39,667 nt of DNA from Deltaproteobacteria bacterium (GTDB lineage: Bacteria; Myxococcota_A; Polyangia; Haliangiales; SHYZ01), in contig JACQUZ010000038.1 in the NCBI GenBank assembly GCA_016210055.1, positions 1-39,667 of the forward strand, in the 5' to 3' direction. The notes beneath the pieces were generated by a model, which saw only the letters and a list, made by a program, of their open reading frames with translations, was not told where the DNA came from and did no database searches. The stretch's first letter is position 1. Each line of letters begins with the position of its first letter. Positions 9,160-21,091 of this stretch are shown here, piece after piece. A program made the position numbers and the translations under genes.

Positions 9160-9942
9160 ATGAGACTCCGCTGGTATCCGCTACTTACAGCCCTCGCGAT
9201 CGCGCTGGTCGCACCCATGGGGTCGTGGATTCCAGAAGCTACCGCTTCCCCCCCAAGGCAAGCGGTGAAGAACGTCAAAAGACGGCCGTTCGTTTCCAAG
9301 ACTTCTGGAAAGCGCGCCAAGGGTCAGCTCATCTGCAAGGGGAAGGGGAAGCATAGACGGTGTCGAAGGGCGGTTCGGCGTTTCTTTGGCCAGAGCGTAC
9401 CGGCTGCCGATCTAAGGACAGAGCCGTTGCCGCGACCTTCGGGATGGGTGATTCTGTTCAGCAACAACTTCAAGGAAGAAGTCAGGGTGAACATCTACAA
9501 CCCAGATGGCTCCTACGACTTCAGCGCGCTCGCACAGCTCGATAGGCTTTTTCGATGCCGCCGAACCAAGGAAGAGCGCGCGGTCGATCCTCGCCTGTAT
9601 GAGATTCTTTCCATCCTTCATGACCAGTTCGGTGGGCGTCGGGTGCTGCTGACAAGCGGATTCCGTTTTCAGCGGAACGAAGGCAGTCGCCATTTCCACG
9701 CGTCGGCGATGGATATTGTCGTCGAGGGGGTTTCTTACCGGGAGCTCTTCCAATTTGCGAAGACCCTCGACCTGGGCGGGATGGGTATCGGTCAATATCC
9801 ACGAGCAGGTTTCGTGCATATCGACTTTCGTGCGCCAGGAGAGCCGAGCTACCGCTGGACGGATACGAGCGGTCCAGGGACATCAAGCACAGGGCGTCTC
9901 CCCTCACGCATGTGGCGCCGTTCTTCTCGCCCAAACTCGTAG
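9160..9942 (+). CDS. secreted M15/DUF882-type peptidoglycan peptidase
   Basis: The 260-residue protein starts at ATG 9160. The in-frame codons before it have no plausible signal sequence. Residues 1-30 form a signal peptide ending in ATAS, followed by a basic Lys/Arg-rich linker (31-75). The catalytic part has LLTSGFRF, GSRHFHASAMDIVVEG and GFVHIDF, matching the Zn ligands of M15 peptidases (H178, D185, H220). The YcbK-like DUF882/M15_3 group cleaves or trims peptidoglycan peptides in the periplasm. The usual Gly in the H-x-x-G-x-A-x-D box is Ala here. The C-terminus has a short Ser/Arg-rich tail. The natural substrate and any partner are unknown. Confidence 0.88.
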   Translation: MRLRWYPLLTALAIALVAPMGSWIPEATASPPRQAVKNVKRRPFVSKTSGKRAKGQLICKGKGKHRRCRRAVRRFFGQSVPAADLRTEPLPRPSGWVILFSNNFKEEVRVNIYNPDGSYDFSALAQLDRLFRCRRTKEERAVDPRLYEILSILHDQFGGRRVLLTSGFRFQRNEGSRHFHASAMDIVVEGVSYRELFQFAKTLDLGGMGIGQYPRAGFVHIDFRAPGEPSYRWTDTSGPGTSSTGRLPSRMWRRSSRPNS

Positions 9943-9983
9943 CTGGGGTAGCCCGCGCTCCATTTCTCCTGCGCGGCTTGTCA

Positions 9984-9989
9984 TAGCCT
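9984..9989 (+). promoter_or_regulatory. -10-like TAGCCT for parC, possible leaderless start
   Basis: TAGCCT is followed by exactly 6 nt and then ATG 9996. No SD is seen before that ATG. The predicted +1 would fall on the A of the start codon. No good -35 is visible. Confidence 0.35.
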
Positions 9990-9995
9990 GGTGCT

Positions 9996-14359
<4,364 letters not shown>

Positions 14360-14362
14360 CGG

Positions 14363-14464
14363 GGACTGGGTTCTCCCCCAGGTCCTGGCGTTTTCCCCCA
14401 CTGCCGGGGGAGTCAAGCGTAGCTGAATCCACAGCTTGGCACTCATCACCGACTGGCCCAGTCC
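14363..14464 (+). other. structured intergenic segment after parE (three nested inverted repeats)
   Basis: The outer arms GGACTGGG (14363-14370) and CCCAGTCC (14457-14464) are perfectly complementary. Inside are CTCCCCC (14373-14379) with GGGGGAG (14406-14412), and AGCTG (14421-14425) with CAGCT (14432-14436). Together they could form a three-way junction RNA that ends 18 nt before ATG 14483. An alternative is the local palindrome GACTGG-C-CCAGTC (14451-14463). No T-tract follows, so a classical terminator is not clear. Confidence 0.4.
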
Positions 14465-14482
14465 TTGAATGATTGGGGCGGC

Positions 14483-14911
14483 ATGAAGCGTGCGAGCACC
14501 CTAGGGACCGTTCTCGAGATGTTCCACGTGCGCAACTTCTCGCAGGCCGAGGCGACGTGTCGCCAGTACCTGGCATACCACCCACACGACGTCGAAGTCC
14601 GGCTCTTGCTCGCTCGGGCGCTCATGGCCCAGGACCGAGACGATGTCGCGGTGAACGAGGTCTCTACCTGTATTCGCTTGCAATCTCGCTGTTCTGGTGC
14701 ATTTGCGCTTCTTGGAGAGCTTGCCTTCCGACGCGGATCTCTCGGAGCGGCAGTCACCTTTTTCCGAGAGGCGGTCAGGCTCGACCCACAGGATACTCGG
14801 AGCAAGGTTCTCCTGGACATCATCCGTGCGATGACCCCACCGGCTGCGGCGGCGGCGAAACTCCCGGCACCCGCCGCCGTGGCCGGTATTTCACCTGCGC
14901 GCAACCGGTAG
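14483..14911 (+). CDS. small cytoplasmic TPR protein
   Basis: This 142-residue protein has no signal peptide. Three tetratricopeptide-like helix pairs are visible: FSQAEATCRQYLAYHPHDVEVRLLLARALM, then DDVAVNEVSTCIRLQSRCSGAFALLGELAF, then GSLGAAVTFFREAVRLDPQDTRSKVLL (quoted in pieces of the repeats). The end is Ala/Pro-rich. TPR folds bind partner peptides, and the partner is unknown. The start is ATG 14483, with a GGGG stretch just upstream; TTG 14465 is an in-frame alternative that would put the codon right after the outer arm of the intergenic structure. It is the first of three TPR genes downstream of the topoisomerase operon. Confidence 0.75.
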   Translation: MKRASTLGTVLEMFHVRNFSQAEATCRQYLAYHPHDVEVRLLLARALMAQDRDDVAVNEVSTCIRLQSRCSGAFALLGELAFRRGSLGAAVTFFREAVRLDPQDTRSKVLLDIIRAMTPPAAAAAKLPAPAAVAGISPARNR

Positions 14912-14946
14912 CCACCGGGACGACGTCGCTTCATAATCGATCGGAG

Positions 14947-15927
14947 ATGCCCAGGCCCGGGTTCGTGGACCTTGTCTTCTTTCGGCCCCTCATCGCGCTC
15001 GCCATGTTCGTAATGGCTGGCGACGTCGCGAGCGGCGAGTCTCTGTGGAAGGGCGCCAGAAATCAGGCGCGGCACGAGCGCGATAGGCTGGTCGCTACCG
15101 CCGACCGACACCTCGCGCTTGCCCGCGAGTACAAGGCCAGCGGGCCCGTTGAAGCCGCGGAGCTCCATGCCCAAGCGGCCATCAAGGCCTACGAACAGGC
15201 ATTGCTTCTTCCCAGAAGCGGAGTCGATGACGCGGAGCTCCACTACCGGGCCTTCATCGCGGCGCGCCGATATCTCAACGATTCTTCACCTACACAATGG
15301 TCAACGGTGCTCCGCCACGTTGACGGCCTGCGCGCAGCCGACCCCGATGATCCTCGGAATCTCGATCTCACGGAAGCGGCTTGTCACGCTCTGGCCCGAA
15401 TTGCTGCACAGGGAACGCCCGACGCGGAACAACTATTTCAGCTAGGGATCGCGGAATACCGGCATTGGTTTGCGGACGTCGACGAGGCCGACCCACGATT
15501 CGCCAGCCTCCTCGCGACCAACCATTCCAACATCGCGGAGCTGTTGATGGCAACTGGGCGGATCGACGAGGCCATCCAGCACTACCGTATTGCGGTGGAC
15601 CTGAACTCCGGGGAACCGCTCCATTTTTATGGACTGGCCGTAGCCTACGATCGAGCCGGGTACACTTCCTTGAGTTACGAGGTGATGCGGTCGGCTCTGG
15701 ATCTCGACCCAGACCTCAGGCGCTTGCACATGGATACGGTGTACTTCGTCCCGGAAGGTGATGTTTTCTACTATGAGGCTCTTGCCCATCGAGTTGCAGG
15801 CCGCAAGGAGGCTGCTCTTTCCAGCCTCCGAAGGTTCATTTCCGAGGCGAAGCCCCTCCTCGGGGCGTACAAGCATCGGGCACGGGAGCACGTGCTCGAA
15901 CTAACGGGGCATGCACCGCGTAGATAA
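14947..15927 (+). CDS. exported TPR protein
   Basis: The 326-residue protein starts at ATG 14947. A hydrophobic N-terminus (FFRPLIALAMFVMAGDVASG) looks like a signal peptide or anchor, so the body is probably periplasmic. The body is helical, with repeated TPR-like pairs: AAELHAQAAIKAYEQALLL, AELHYRAFIAARRYL, NHSNIAELLMATGRIDEAIQ followed by HYRIAVDLNSGEP, and LHFYGLAVAYDRAGY. The C-terminal part has FYEALAHRVAGRKEAALSSLRRF, a pattern also seen in the next gene (FYLGLVHKVAKRRTLARLYFRRYI), so the two are related and probably duplicated. CATAAT lies 9 nt before the ATG, and GGAG touches it. The gene overlaps the next one by 17 nt. Confidence 0.75.
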   Translation: MPRPGFVDLVFFRPLIALAMFVMAGDVASGESLWKGARNQARHERDRLVATADRHLALAREYKASGPVEAAELHAQAAIKAYEQALLLPRSGVDDAELHYRAFIAARRYLNDSSPTQWSTVLRHVDGLRAADPDDPRNLDLTEAACHALARIAAQGTPDAEQLFQLGIAEYRHWFADVDEADPRFASLLATNHSNIAELLMATGRIDEAIQHYRIAVDLNSGEPLHFYGLAVAYDRAGYTSLSYEVMRSALDLDPDLRRLHMDTVYFVPEGDVFYYEALAHRVAGRKEAALSSLRRFISEAKPLLGAYKHRAREHVLELTGHAPRR

Positions 15928-17155
15928 GGTATTCGAGGTCCTCGCGGTGGCTGTGGCATGTGCGCTGCTGCTTGGGGCAAGCGCGCACGGTGGCGCGCCT
16001 CAAGACTTCGACGACAAGGCGGCTTCCGGTCGGAGCTTCTGGGCGCGCGTGAGCCATCCCCATCGAGCGAGGTACCTGTCGCTCTTGGAGCAAGGGCAAC
16101 AGCTTGTGGAAGCACGACGTTTCGACGAAGCTCTCAAGCTCTTGCAGGAGGCCGTATCGCTGGAGACCAAGGAACCCGAGGGTCACTACTGGCTCGCGAG
16201 GGCTCTCCTCGGAATGGATCGCTGGTCCGAGTGCGCAGAGGAGAACCTGAGGATTCTCAGGTTGGACCCGGAATTCACGCCGCCCGTAGCGCGCCCCCTT
16301 TTCTTTGATATTGGCGTTTGCCTGGCGATGTCCGGGAGAATCGCGGAGTCCGTGCCATATTATCAATCTGTGCTTCACGCGGCACGTGCCACGCCGAGTG
16401 AACTTTCGTTCTTGGTGATGGCTCACTGGAACCTGGGAGACAGCTTCCACGCGCTTGGCCGGCTTGAAGAGGCGATCGAGGAGTACAGGCGCGGGTTGGC
16501 ACTCAGGCCCCAACACGTCATGCTTCACTTTGCGCTTGGCGTCGCGCTCGACCGTGATGAGCAGGCTCAGAAGGCGCAGGACGTCATCCAGGCCGGGCTG
16601 CGCCTGGACACCTCGATGCAGGTGGTGTCTCTAGACCGGATGGACAGCTTCCCCGTCCTTTTCCTGCCTGCCGAGGACAAGGAGTTCTATCTCGGCCTCG
16701 TGCACAAGGTCGCCAAGCGGCGGACCTTGGCGCGGTTGTATTTCCGTCGGTACATCGAGAGGGCACGGGAGATCCCTTGGGCCCGTCGCGCGCGTGAGCA
16801 CTTGTCTGAGCTTGGCGGTGCCGAGCTCGGCGAAGCGGAGGTGGAGACGAGGGGCGTGGGTCTTGCCGAGCGCGGGCCACTGGTACGTGCCGTACTCGCC
16901 AAGGCGCAAGAGCTGCACAGGTGCATGGATGGACAACCACTCGGCAAGGTTGTCGTCGAGATTGCTCTGGGCGGAGAGGATCCTGAACGCAGGCGCCCAC
17001 GAGGCAAGGTCACTTGTGAGACGGGAATTGCCCCGGATCCTGCACACAAGGTGGTCGATGAGGCGTTGGCGTGCGTGGAGAAACAAGTTCGAGCGATACG
17101 GCTTCCCCCGCTGGAGGGATCGCCCGTCATTACCTTCCCAGTCGTAGCTCGCTAG
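15911..17155 (+). CDS. exported TPR protein with AgmX/TonB-like C-terminal domain
   Basis: The 414-residue protein overlaps the previous TPR gene by 17 nt, which implies coupled translation. Residues 1-28 are a signal peptide (VFEVLAVAVACALLLGASA). TPR units follow: YLSLLEQGQQLVEARRFDEA, AEENLRILRLDPEFTPP, AHWNLGDSFHALGRLEEAIE, then EYRRGLALRPQH. The C-terminal 85 residues form a separate domain: LHRCMDG, GKVVVEIAL, KVTCETGI, EALACVEKQVRAIRLPP, ending ITFPVVAR. The Cys pair, strand pattern and FP-containing end resemble the AgmX/PglI or TonB-type C-terminal domain frequent in myxobacterial envelope proteins. That match is by memory and uncertain. A role in envelope complexes is plausible. Confidence 0.75.
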   Translation: MHRVDKVFEVLAVAVACALLLGASAHGGAPQDFDDKAASGRSFWARVSHPHRARYLSLLEQGQQLVEARRFDEALKLLQEAVSLETKEPEGHYWLARALLGMDRWSECAEENLRILRLDPEFTPPVARPLFFDIGVCLAMSGRIAESVPYYQSVLHAARATPSELSFLVMAHWNLGDSFHALGRLEEAIEEYRRGLALRPQHVMLHFALGVALDRDEQAQKAQDVIQAGLRLDTSMQVVSLDRMDSFPVLFLPAEDKEFYLGLVHKVAKRRTLARLYFRRYIERAREIPWARRAREHLSELGGAELGEAEVETRGVGLAERGPLVRAVLAKAQELHRCMDGQPLGKVVVEIALGGEDPERRRPRGKVTCETGIAPDPAHKVVDEALACVEKQVRAIRLPPLEGSPVITFPVVAR

Positions 17156-17166
17156 GTGTCATACCC

Positions 17167-17184
17167 TCGCGCGATACTGCGCGA
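17167..17184 (+). promoter_or_regulatory. perfect inverted repeat abutting the kinase start
   Basis: TCGCGC (17167-17172), GATACT, GCGCGA (17179-17184), immediately before ATG 17185. It could be a protein operator or an RNA hairpin. The spacer GATACT is also the -10-like element. Confidence 0.4.
17173..17178 (+). promoter_or_regulatory. -10-like GATACT for the kinase-like gene, possible leaderless start
   Basis: GATACT is followed by exactly 6 nt and then ATG 17185, with no SD. It occupies the centre of the inverted repeat at 17167-17184, so a bound repressor would cover the promoter. Confidence 0.3.
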
Positions 17185-17823
17185 ATGTCTACCCGCCCTC
17201 GCTACATCGCGGTGGAAGGTCCCCCAGGCGCCGGAGTCGGAGTGGTGGCGGAGCGGCTCTCGCGGACCCTCGGCGCTAGGCTCGTTCGGGACCCGGCGTC
17301 CGAGAACCCGTTCCTCGGCAGATTCGCGGCGGAGCCACAGCGGTTTGCGTTCCAAGCCCAGGTTTTCTTTCTGCTTTCAAGATTCCGACAGCAAGGGGAG
17401 CTGCTCCAGGAGGACCTCTTTTCACGAGGCGGAGTGGTGGCTGACTACCTCTTTACCCGTGATCGGTTGTGGGCGCGGCTTACCTTGAGTTGCGAGGAGC
17501 TGGCCCTTTACGAAAGGATCCATTCGATGCTCGGCGCGCGGGTGCCTCGGCCCGACCTTGTGGTATACCTCACAGCGAGGCCCGAGGTTCTTCGGGCGAG
17601 GATAAAGCAGCGCGTGAAGGAGACCGACCGGGTGATTGAGTCCGGCCTGATCGACGAGATCGCGCAAGCCATGAGCGGGTTCTTTTTTCGATACGAGGAC
17701 TGTCCGCTGCTGGTGGTCAACACGTCGGAGGTCGACCACGTCGAGAGGGTTCTCGACGATATTCTAGCGGCCATCCGACGCACGCGCGCCGGGGTGACGC
17801 ACTTCGTCCCGGGCGCAACCTAG
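17185..17823 (+). CDS. deoxynucleoside kinase-like protein with degenerate P-loop
   Basis: The 212-residue protein has the overall layout of bacterial deoxynucleoside kinases. YIAVEGPPGAGVGVVAERL lies at the P-loop, followed by ENPFLGRF, RFAFQAQVFFLLSRFRQQ, DLFSRGGVVADYLFTRDRLWA, PDLVVYLTARPEVLRARIKQR (lid), and PLLVVNTSEVDHVERV. The first motif should read G-x(4)-GK[ST], but the Lys is Val18 and the Thr is Gly19. That Lys contacts the ATP phosphates, so kinase activity is doubtful. Substrate and DYLF-like motifs are well kept, so this is not an evident decaying pseudogene; it may have a sensing or scaffolding role. It lies directly upstream of panB-panC. ATG 17185 has no SD. Confidence 0.85.
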   Translation: MSTRPRYIAVEGPPGAGVGVVAERLSRTLGARLVRDPASENPFLGRFAAEPQRFAFQAQVFFLLSRFRQQGELLQEDLFSRGGVVADYLFTRDRLWARLTLSCEELALYERIHSMLGARVPRPDLVVYLTARPEVLRARIKQRVKETDRVIESGLIDEIAQAMSGFFFRYEDCPLLVVNTSEVDHVERVLDDILAAIRRTRAGVTHFVPGAT

Positions 17824-17839
17824 CGGCAGCGGCCAAACC

Positions 17840-17852
17840 CCCGCAGTGCGGG
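17840..17852 (+). terminator. short hairpin between the kinase-like gene and panB
   Basis: CCCGC-AGT-GCGGG forms a 5-bp stem, 3 nt upstream of the panB SD region. There is no T-tract. It may act as an mRNA processing or translation element rather than a terminator. Confidence 0.3.
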
Positions 17853-17865
17853 ACTGGAGGGTGGA

Positions 17866-18855
17866 ATGAAGACCGAAAAGGTGACCATCCACACCTTGCG
17901 CCAAAAAAAGAAGGCTAGCGACCGCATCACCATGCTCACCTGTTACGACGCGTCGTTTGCGCGCCTGCTCGACGACGCCGGAGTCGATATCCTCCTGGTG
18001 GGCGACTCCTTGGGCATGGTCATCCAGGGGCACCAAACGACGCTCCCCGTGACCCTCGACGAGATGATCTACCACGCCCGCGCCGTGGCGCGCGGCACCA
18101 CGCGCGCCCAGGTCGTCGGCGACATGCCGTTCATGACATACCAAGCTTCGCTCGATGACGCGATGCGTGCAGCAGGTCGCTTGGTGAAAGAGGGTGGAGC
18201 CGAGGCCGTGAAACTTGAAGGCGGTGCTCAGCACGCTGAGCTGGTTTATCGCCTGGTCAGCGCGGGGATCCCGGTCATGGGACACATCGGGCTCACGCCA
18301 CAGTCATTCCATCAGCTGGGCGGGTTCAAGATTCAGGGGCGTGACGCCACCGCCGCCCAGCGGCTCGTCGATGATGCCCGGTCACTCGAACAGGCTGGCG
18401 CGTATTCATTGGTGCTCGAGGGAATTCCACGTGAGGTAGCTGCAGACGTCACGCATGTTCTCTCTATCCCCACAATCGGAATTGGCGCTGGTTCCGAGTG
18501 CGACGGGCAGGTGCTCGTTATCTATGACTTGTTGGGCATGAACGATGAGTTCAAGCCGAGGTTCGTGAGGCGATATGAGAACCTCGCGATGAGAATTCGC
18601 ACCGCGGTGGACGAGTACATCGCGGACGTCCGGTCGGGGCAGTTTCCCTCTGAAGATGAGTCGTTTTCCCTGCAGCCGCAGGCGAAAGCCCCGAGTCGCA
18701 AGGCGGCTACGGTTTCTGCCATCGCGCTGGCAGGAGGCTGCTCGCCTTTTTCGGAAGGCGAGATGGGAAGTGGCAAGGAATCCGCGTCCGAGGAAACCCC
18801 ATTTTACGGGAGTCCAACCCAGGCCGCACGCGGGGGAACGGGACAGGGAGCCTAG
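17866..18855 (+). CDS. panB: 3-methyl-2-oxobutanoate hydroxymethyltransferase
   Basis: PanB transfers a hydroxymethyl group from 5,10-methylene-THF to 2-oxoisovalerate, giving ketopantoate for CoA synthesis. The core (about 1-265) is canonical: [110 protein letters not shown]. The Asp pair in VGDS and VGDMPF, the Lys of VKLEGG and the Glu of VLEGIP, equivalent to the catalytic set, are present. An extra tail of about 60 residues after the core is Ser/Gly/Glu-rich and probably disordered. The SD GGAGGGTGG precedes the ATG. panC starts 6 nt later. Confidence 0.96.
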   Translation: MKTEKVTIHTLRQKKKASDRITMLTCYDASFARLLDDAGVDILLVGDSLGMVIQGHQTTLPVTLDEMIYHARAVARGTTRAQVVGDMPFMTYQASLDDAMRAAGRLVKEGGAEAVKLEGGAQHAELVYRLVSAGIPVMGHIGLTPQSFHQLGGFKIQGRDATAAQRLVDDARSLEQAGAYSLVLEGIPREVAADVTHVLSIPTIGIGAGSECDGQVLVIYDLLGMNDEFKPRFVRRYENLAMRIRTAVDEYIADVRSGQFPSEDESFSLQPQAKAPSRKAATVSAIALAGGCSPFSEGEMGSGKESASEETPFYGSPTQAARGGTGQGA

Positions 18856-18861
18856 CCTGGC

Positions 18862-19719
18862 ATGCCGCTCGAGGTGATTCCGGACAAGCGAGAAATGGCG
18901 ATACGTGCCGAGGAGTTCCGACGTGACGGTCGCCGAATCGCCTTTGTTCCGACAATGGGGTTTCTCCATGCGGGACACGTGTCGCTCCTCGAGGAAGGGC
19001 GCCGTCGTGGGGACGTACTGGTCCTCTCCATCTTCGTCAATCCCATTCAGTTTGGGCCTAACGAAGACCTGGCCCGGTATCCGCGGGACCTTCCCGGAGA
19101 TCTCGAGAAAGCGAGACGCGCCGGAGTCGACGTGGCCTTCGTCCCCGAGCCCGCGCAGATGTACACAGAAGGTTTCCAGACAAGCGTTGAGGTTCGGGAG
19201 ATCGCGCGCGGCTTGTGCGGCGACAAGCGTCCCGGCCATTTCGTCGGCGTGGCCACTGTAGTGACAAAGCTCTTCCATATCATCAAGCCACACGTGGCCC
19301 TGTTCGGCGAGAAGGACTACCAGCAGCTCGCCGTCATCCGACGGATGGTGCTTGACCTCGACTTCGATATCGAGGTCTTGGGAATGCCCATCGTGCGGGA
19401 GCCGGACGAGCTGGCGATGTCTTCTCGCAACGCCTACCTTTCTGGCGAGGAACGACAGAAGGCACTGGTTCTGTCCCGCACCCTGAACCTGGCCGAGGAA
19501 ATGGTCCGTGAAGGAGAGCGAGATGCTGCGCGCGTGCTGAGTGCCGCACGGGCGCTCATCAACAGCGTCGGAGGCGTGCGTATCGATTATGTCGACTTGC
19601 GCGATGCGGTGACCCTTGCCGAAGTTGCGCGCATTGAGCGCCCTACGCTACTCGCCGTGGCTGCCTTTGTTGGCAAAACGCGCCTCATTGACAACCGAGT
19701 GCTCACGCCGCGTTCTTGA
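18862..19719 (+). CDS. panC: pantothenate synthetase
   Basis: PanC condenses pantoate with beta-alanine using ATP, through a pantoyl-adenylate. The 285 residues match the usual length. Landmarks are the nucleotide-binding FVPTMGFLHAGHVSLL (HIGH-like), SIFVNPIQFGPNEDLARYPRD, GHFVGVATVVTKLFHIIKP, FGEKDYQQLAVIRRMV, MPIVREPDELAMSSRNAYLS (KMSKS-like end), and VDYVDLRD close to the C-terminus, written IDYVDLRD here. It follows panB by 6 nt in one operon; panD and panE are not in this window. The last 17 nt overlap the convergent gene on the other strand. Confidence 0.97.
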   Translation: MPLEVIPDKREMAIRAEEFRRDGRRIAFVPTMGFLHAGHVSLLEEGRRRGDVLVLSIFVNPIQFGPNEDLARYPRDLPGDLEKARRAGVDVAFVPEPAQMYTEGFQTSVEVREIARGLCGDKRPGHFVGVATVVTKLFHIIKPHVALFGEKDYQQLAVIRRMVLDLDFDIEVLGMPIVREPDELAMSSRNAYLSGEERQKALVLSRTLNLAEEMVREGERDAARVLSAARALINSVGGVRIDYVDLRDAVTLAEVARIERPTLLAVAAFVGKTRLIDNRVLTPRS

Positions 19720-20341
19720 TGTGCGCCAGCTTCTCCTGAGCGCCGAGCCGGTAGAAACGACGCAGCTCCCACAGCATCCCCGGGAGGTCGATCCGCTTGA
19801 CGAACCGCTCGTACAGAGACCCTGCGAAAGCCCGCGCATTGGCATTGGCCACGAGGTATCGCTCCCGTTCCTCACTATTTAGGTCGGGCTCGAGCCGAAA
19901 CCGCTCGAAGAGGATTTCGTTCAGGTTATTTGGTGGGCGACCATTCTGCGGCCACATGGTGAGGAGGCAGGTGACGTACTTGTCGACCTCGGCCTGGAGC
20001 TCCAGCTCGAGAGCAGAAACGGGCCGTGCTCGACGAGTCCGCCAGACAAAAAAGACGAAGTGGCTTACCCCTTCTACCGTGAAAAGGAAGTCCTGGAGGT
20101 TCCTTTCATCCAACCTCTCGCGAGGATCGTTTCTTGCCAAGTTTGCGAGCACCTTTTCATCTACAAACAGTGCGAGCTCAAGGTTCTCCCCATCTTCCGC
20201 CACAAGGAGTTGTTCGCGAGGGGCCCGTCCAAGTCCGAATGCGTCGCGTGTTGCCGAGTCGATGACAAAGTCTGCTACGTCGAGGTGGGTCTCCACTCGG
20301 TACAGGAGCTCGAGACCTTGTTGCACGAGTCGGAGAAGCAT
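19703..20341 (-). CDS. uncharacterised protein, second of a coupled pair
   Basis: I do not recognise this 212-residue protein. It has no signal peptide or membrane segment. The sequence is mixed alpha/beta at the start (LHVADFVIDSATRD region), with strands FLFTVEGVSHFVFFVWRTRR near residue 90-105, then VSALELELQAEVDKYVTCLL and an Arg/Glu-rich helical end (DLPGMLWELRRFYRLGAQEKLAHI). It is 3 nt downstream of its partner on the minus strand, so translation is likely coupled. Its 3' end overlaps panC by 17 nt. The strand choice rests on two long, tightly spaced frames with protein-like composition. From memory, similar proteins might exist in myxobacteria, but I cannot name a family. Confidence 0.65.
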   Translation of the reverse strand: MLLRLVQQGLELLYRVETHLDVADFVIDSATRDAFGLGRAPREQLLVAEDGENLELALFVDEKVLANLARNDPRERLDERNLQDFLFTVEGVSHFVFFVWRTRRARPVSALELELQAEVDKYVTCLLTMWPQNGRPPNNLNEILFERFRLEPDLNSEERERYLVANANARAFAGSLYERFVKRIDLPGMLWELRRFYRLGAQEKLAHIKNAA

Positions 20342-20344
20342 GGG

Positions 20345-20977
20345 CTAGTGCACCAGCTTGCCAGGCCCCACCGCATCCAGGGAGAAAAGCCCAGTTGCGC
20401 GCAGGCGGCGTTCGATCCACTCGCTGCCCGTGCGAAGCCACTCCTCGTAAAGGCGAACCATGTCGGTGCCCGTAGAGAAATTCGTCTTGGCTCGGATGGC
20501 GTGGAGTACTTCGACAAGGCTCCGAAACTTGTCGGCAAGCTCGTGAAAGGCCTCTTGGAAGAACCCAGGTGCCGACCCACGGCTACTCGTCACGATCCCA
20601 GCGAGCTGCGTATAGGCGTTCCGGCCCATGGCGATGTAGTAGTCCACATCGATGAGCTTCCGGGTAAGGCTGTCGGCGAAGAAGCCGCTCACATAGAGTG
20701 AGGTATCACCGATGTCCCTCAGAGCGCGTATCCGTTCATCCGGAGTCCCCTCTTGGGCCGTGACAAGCTTGAGAGCAAGCGGTTCTTCTCCCACGTGGCT
20801 TGCGTGCGTGAATTCTGCAAGCAAGTTGACAAGATAGAATTCGGTCGCCGTCTTGACCTCGAGGTCTTGAGACTTCAAGGCGTTGGTGACGGCGTCGTGG
20901 AAGAACTCGGTCACTGTGCGATGAAGCTCCATGTAATAAATCATATCGGCCATTACGCGGTATTCCAGATTCTCCAA
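20345..20977 (-). CDS. uncharacterised helical protein, first of a coupled pair
   Basis: I do not recognise this 210-residue protein. The sequence is strongly helical and soluble: YRVMADMIYYMELHRTVTEFF at the start, EFYLVNLLAEFTHASH, DERIRALRDIGDTSLYVSGFF, RKLIDVDYYIAMGRNAYTQLA, FFQEAFHELADKFRSLVEVL, and DMVRLYEEWLRTGSEWIERRL. Several aromatic-acidic patches (VDYY, DTSLYVSGFFADSL) suggest a bundle with a binding pocket, possibly for a metal or haem, but no clear ligand set is seen. It starts at TTG 20977 (or ATG 20953); no convincing SD was found for either. It is divergent from groES-groEL and ends 3 nt before the second gene. Both seem to form one unit. Confidence 0.65.
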   Translation of the reverse strand: MENLEYRVMADMIYYMELHRTVTEFFHDAVTNALKSQDLEVKTATEFYLVNLLAEFTHASHVGEEPLALKLVTAQEGTPDERIRALRDIGDTSLYVSGFFADSLTRKLIDVDYYIAMGRNAYTQLAGIVTSSRGSAPGFFQEAFHELADKFRSLVEVLHAIRAKTNFSTGTDMVRLYEEWLRTGSEWIERRLRATGLFSLDAVGPGKLVH

Positions 20978-21091
20978 TTGTTTCGTAGTCGTGAACGGGA
21001 CTCCCGCTTGGCCAGGAGTTCAGCACGTAGCGGGCGTGGTGGCTAGGGACCGACAGGCCTAGAAAAGCCCGCCGTCCTGCGCCATTAGCTC

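Noticed and set aside
14437..14452. TGGCAC followed by N5, resembling a sigma-54 -24 element before the first TPR gene
   Set aside because: The -12 GC is missing at the required distance (ACCGA is found), so it does not fit the consensus.
14446..15243. A 265-codon minus-strand frame opposite the TPR genes
   Set aside because: It covers parts of two plus-strand TPR genes, has low-complexity Arg/Ala composition and no recognisable motif.
20060..20701. A 213-codon open frame on the plus strand across the two unknown minus-strand genes
   Set aside because: It crosses the boundary of two tightly spaced minus-strand frames that have more protein-like composition. It has no SD, and its own sequence looks like a reverse-strand shadow of a GC-rich gene.
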